Shown here piece after piece: positions 6,460 to 7,675 of a DNA stretch of 7,675 nt. The stretch spans positions 1-7,675 of the forward strand of contig JAKALE010000016.1 in NCBI GenBank assembly GCA_021813305.1. Reading direction: 5' to 3'. Origin of the DNA: a bacterium. Its GTDB lineage: Bacteria > Patescibacteria > Paceibacteria > UBA6257 > Brennerbacteraceae. Each line of letters starts with the position of its first letter. Within the stretch, counting starts at the first letter, position 1. Position numbers and translations under genes: made by a program. The notes below the pieces were generated by a model. It ran no database searches. It had not been told where the DNA came from and was given only the letters and a program-made list of their open reading frames with translations.

Positions 6460-6464
6460 CCTTT
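6460..6464 (-). promoter_or_regulatory. Shine-Dalgarno site of nrdJ
   Basis: AAAGG on the minus strand lies 7 nt before the ATG at 6452. It is the clearest ribosome-binding site in the window and favours the longest start for the reductase over the internal ATGs at 6407 and 6371, which have no such site. No convincing -10/-35 pair was found between this site and the stem-loop at 6541-6576. Confidence 0.5.
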
Positions 6465-6540
6465 GCCGCATATCAGGACACCCCATCGCGACAAAACCCT
6501 GAATTGCCGTTCGATTTTGACAAATATTGTTTTTTAGGAC

Positions 6541-6576
6541 GCATGCCAAACGCCCCGAATGGGGCGTTTGGCATGC
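6541..6576. terminator. Perfect 16-bp stem-loop after ftsZ (possible terminator)
   Basis: GCATGCCAAACGCCCC (6541-6556) and GGGGCGTTTGGCATGC (6561-6576) are exact inverted copies around a 4-nt loop. It lies 11 bp after the ftsZ stop codon and 88 bp before the reductase start, where a transcript end is expected. The core AAACGCCCC-ATTC-GGGGCGTTT resembles an intrinsic terminator, but only three T's follow the GC core before the stem goes on with GGCATGC, and no U-tract follows on either strand. It may terminate weakly, act with other factors, or protect the ftsZ mRNA 3' end. The structure is certain; the function is inferred. Confidence 0.6.
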
Positions 6577-6587
6577 AATACAAAACC

Positions 6588-7675
6588 TTACTGGTTTTTC
6601 TTCCTTCGCAGGAACGCAGGTTCATCCAAATTCTCGAATTGCTTGATTTTCTCGCCCAGGATATCTTTTTGCGCAACCGATTCGTCTTCGGTTTTGAACT
6701 GATTCGCATCTTTACGCTCATACAGCGGCAACGAACGTCCGGTGAACGATTTTTGCGGCTCATCGAAACCGCTCGCAATGACCGTAATTTTCAAATCTCC
6801 TTTTTCCAACGAATGGTCGAAGGTTGCGCCGAAAATCACGCGCGCATCCTGGCTGATGGAACCCGTAATGGTCTGCGCGGCTTGTTGCACTTCGAGCATG
6901 GTTAAATCTTCGCGCGACGCGATATGGAACAAAACGCGATGCGCATTTTCGATCGTCATGTCCAAAAGCGGAGATGCGATCGCGCGTTTTGCCGCGTCGA
7001 TCGATCGATCTTTCCCCCGCGCGATGCCCATGCCCAAAAGCGCGGATCCGGAATTCTGTAAAATGCTTTTCACGTCGGCGAAATCGACATTGATAAGCCC
7101 GGGTTTCATGATCACGTCGTAAATGGCATGCACGCCTTCGCGCAAAATCTCATCGATGTGCCAAAACGCTTTTTTGAGCGACGTGTCCGCGGCGATGACA
7201 TTGAACACACGATCGTTGGACACCGTGATGAGCGCATCGACGGATTCGTGCAACTGCGACCACGCCTGCGTGGCAATATGATGGCGTTCAGAACCCTCGA
7301 ATGAAAACGGCATCGTCACAATCGCGACGCACAGAATGCCCTTGCTGCGCGCAATGCGCGCGACCACCGGCGCCGCGCCCGAGCCGGTTCCTCCGCCGAG
7401 GCCGCATGTGATAAACACAAGCTCCGCGCCTTCGAGCGTTTTTTCGATCTCTTCGGCGCTTTCTTCCGCGCTCTGTCTTCCGATTTCAGGATTCATGCCC
7501 GCCCCTCTTCCTGACGCGATTGTTTTTCCGATCTGGATTTTGCGGGACGCATCACACATCTTGAAATCCTGCACGTCGGTATTGAGCGCGATGGTTTCCA
7601 CGCCGCGCAACAAACCCTGCATGCGCGTCAACGCATTCCCGCCGGCTCCGCCGATACCGATCAATTTAAGCTTCG
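6588..7675 (-). CDS. ftsZ: Cell division protein FtsZ (N-terminus cut by window edge)
   Basis: The tubulin-like GTPase that polymerises into the Z-ring at the division site. The reading frame stays open to the last base of the window, so the true start lies outside; 362 residues are visible, opening with KLKLIGIGGAGGNALTRM, the first nucleotide-binding motif. Counting from the Leu codon at 7664, the tubulin signature GLGGGTGSG is at 88-96, MPFSFEG at 118-124, NDRV at 150-153 and the T7 synergy loop NVDFADV at 192-198. The last includes both aspartates needed for GTP hydrolysis in the next subunit. GATFDHSLEKGDLKITVIASGFD (about 279-301) closes the second domain. A short linker of about 42 residues leads to LDEPAFLRR (346-354), the conserved C-terminal peptide that docks membrane tethers such as FtsA or SepF, then a basic KKNQ end. 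Downstream lies a stem-loop and then nrdJ rather than a division gene. The protein appears functional. Confidence 0.97.
   Translation of the reverse strand, partial: KLKLIGIGGAGGNALTRMQGLLRGVETIALNTDVQDFKMCDASRKIQIGKTIASGRGAGMNPEIGRQSAEESAEEIEKTLEGAELVFITCGLGGGTGSGAAPVVARIARSKGILCVAIVTMPFSFEGSERHHIATQAWSQLHESVDALITVSNDRVFNVIAADTSLKKAFWHIDEILREGVHAIYDVIMKPGLINVDFADVKSILQNSGSALLGMGIARGKDRSIDAAKRAIASPLLDMTIENAHRVLFHIASREDLTMLEVQQAAQTITGSISQDARVIFGATFDHSLEKGDLKITVIASGFDEPQKSFTGRSLPLYERKDANQFKTEDESVAQKDILGEKIKQFENLDEPAFLRRKKNQ

Noticed and set aside
6465..6540. Promoter for nrdJ, for example TTGTCA in the AT-rich stretch near 6520
   Set aside because: No -10 hexamer at 16-18 bp matches acceptably, so no site is annotated although a promoter is expected here.

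Overview
The window carries five protein genes, all on the minus strand, plus the 5' part of a structural RNA gene, also on the minus strand. It looks like a core region of a small-genome bacterium with the standard stop code: TGA ends three of the genes and is not read through. A monomeric B12-dependent ribonucleotide reductase, an L25 protein with the CTC extension, a coiled-coil/lytic transglycosylase fusion, weak Shine-Dalgarno sites and short GC-rich hairpins joined to AATTTCC-type AT-rich repeats together suggest a Candidate Phyla Radiation (Patescibacteria, Parcubacteria-like) genome. That placement is inference and no marker here proves it. Use of TGA as stop argues against Gracilibacteria and Absconditabacteria.

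In transcription order, from the high-coordinate end to the low: (1) ftsZ (7675-6588), cut at its N-terminus by the window edge but with an intact C-terminal peptide, followed by a perfect 16-bp stem-loop. (2) A class II ribonucleoside-triphosphate reductase with an ATP-cone (6452-4098), followed by a bidirectional-looking terminator. (3) A tight run of three genes: 50S ribosomal protein L25/CTC (3983-3276), a membrane-anchored coiled-coil protein ending in an MltB-like lytic transglycosylase domain (3259-1814), and an L-lactate permease family transporter (1792-284). The gaps are 16 and 21 bp, so this is probably one operon. (4) Immediately after the permease stop codon, a good sigma70-type promoter and the start of the RNase P RNA gene (rnpB), which runs off the low-coordinate edge.

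The genes cover cell division (FtsZ and a candidate division-linked peptidoglycan hydrolase), dNTP supply, translation (L25), tRNA maturation (RNase P RNA) and transport of a probable fermentation product (lactate).

The most unusual structure is inside rnpB. A 93-bp imperfect palindrome (53-145) has at each end a 17-nt, 7-3-7 mini-hairpin. The two hairpins lie in inverted orientation and differ only by transitions that keep every base pair. The element sits exactly where helix P9 of RNase P RNA is expected. It has the layout of a REPIN- or MITE-like palindromic element lodged in an essential RNA gene. A second, separate extra hairpin (171-190) lies between P4 and P8. No CRISPR array, tRNA, insertion sequence or phage gene is visible, and there is no gene-free stretch longer than 300 bases.
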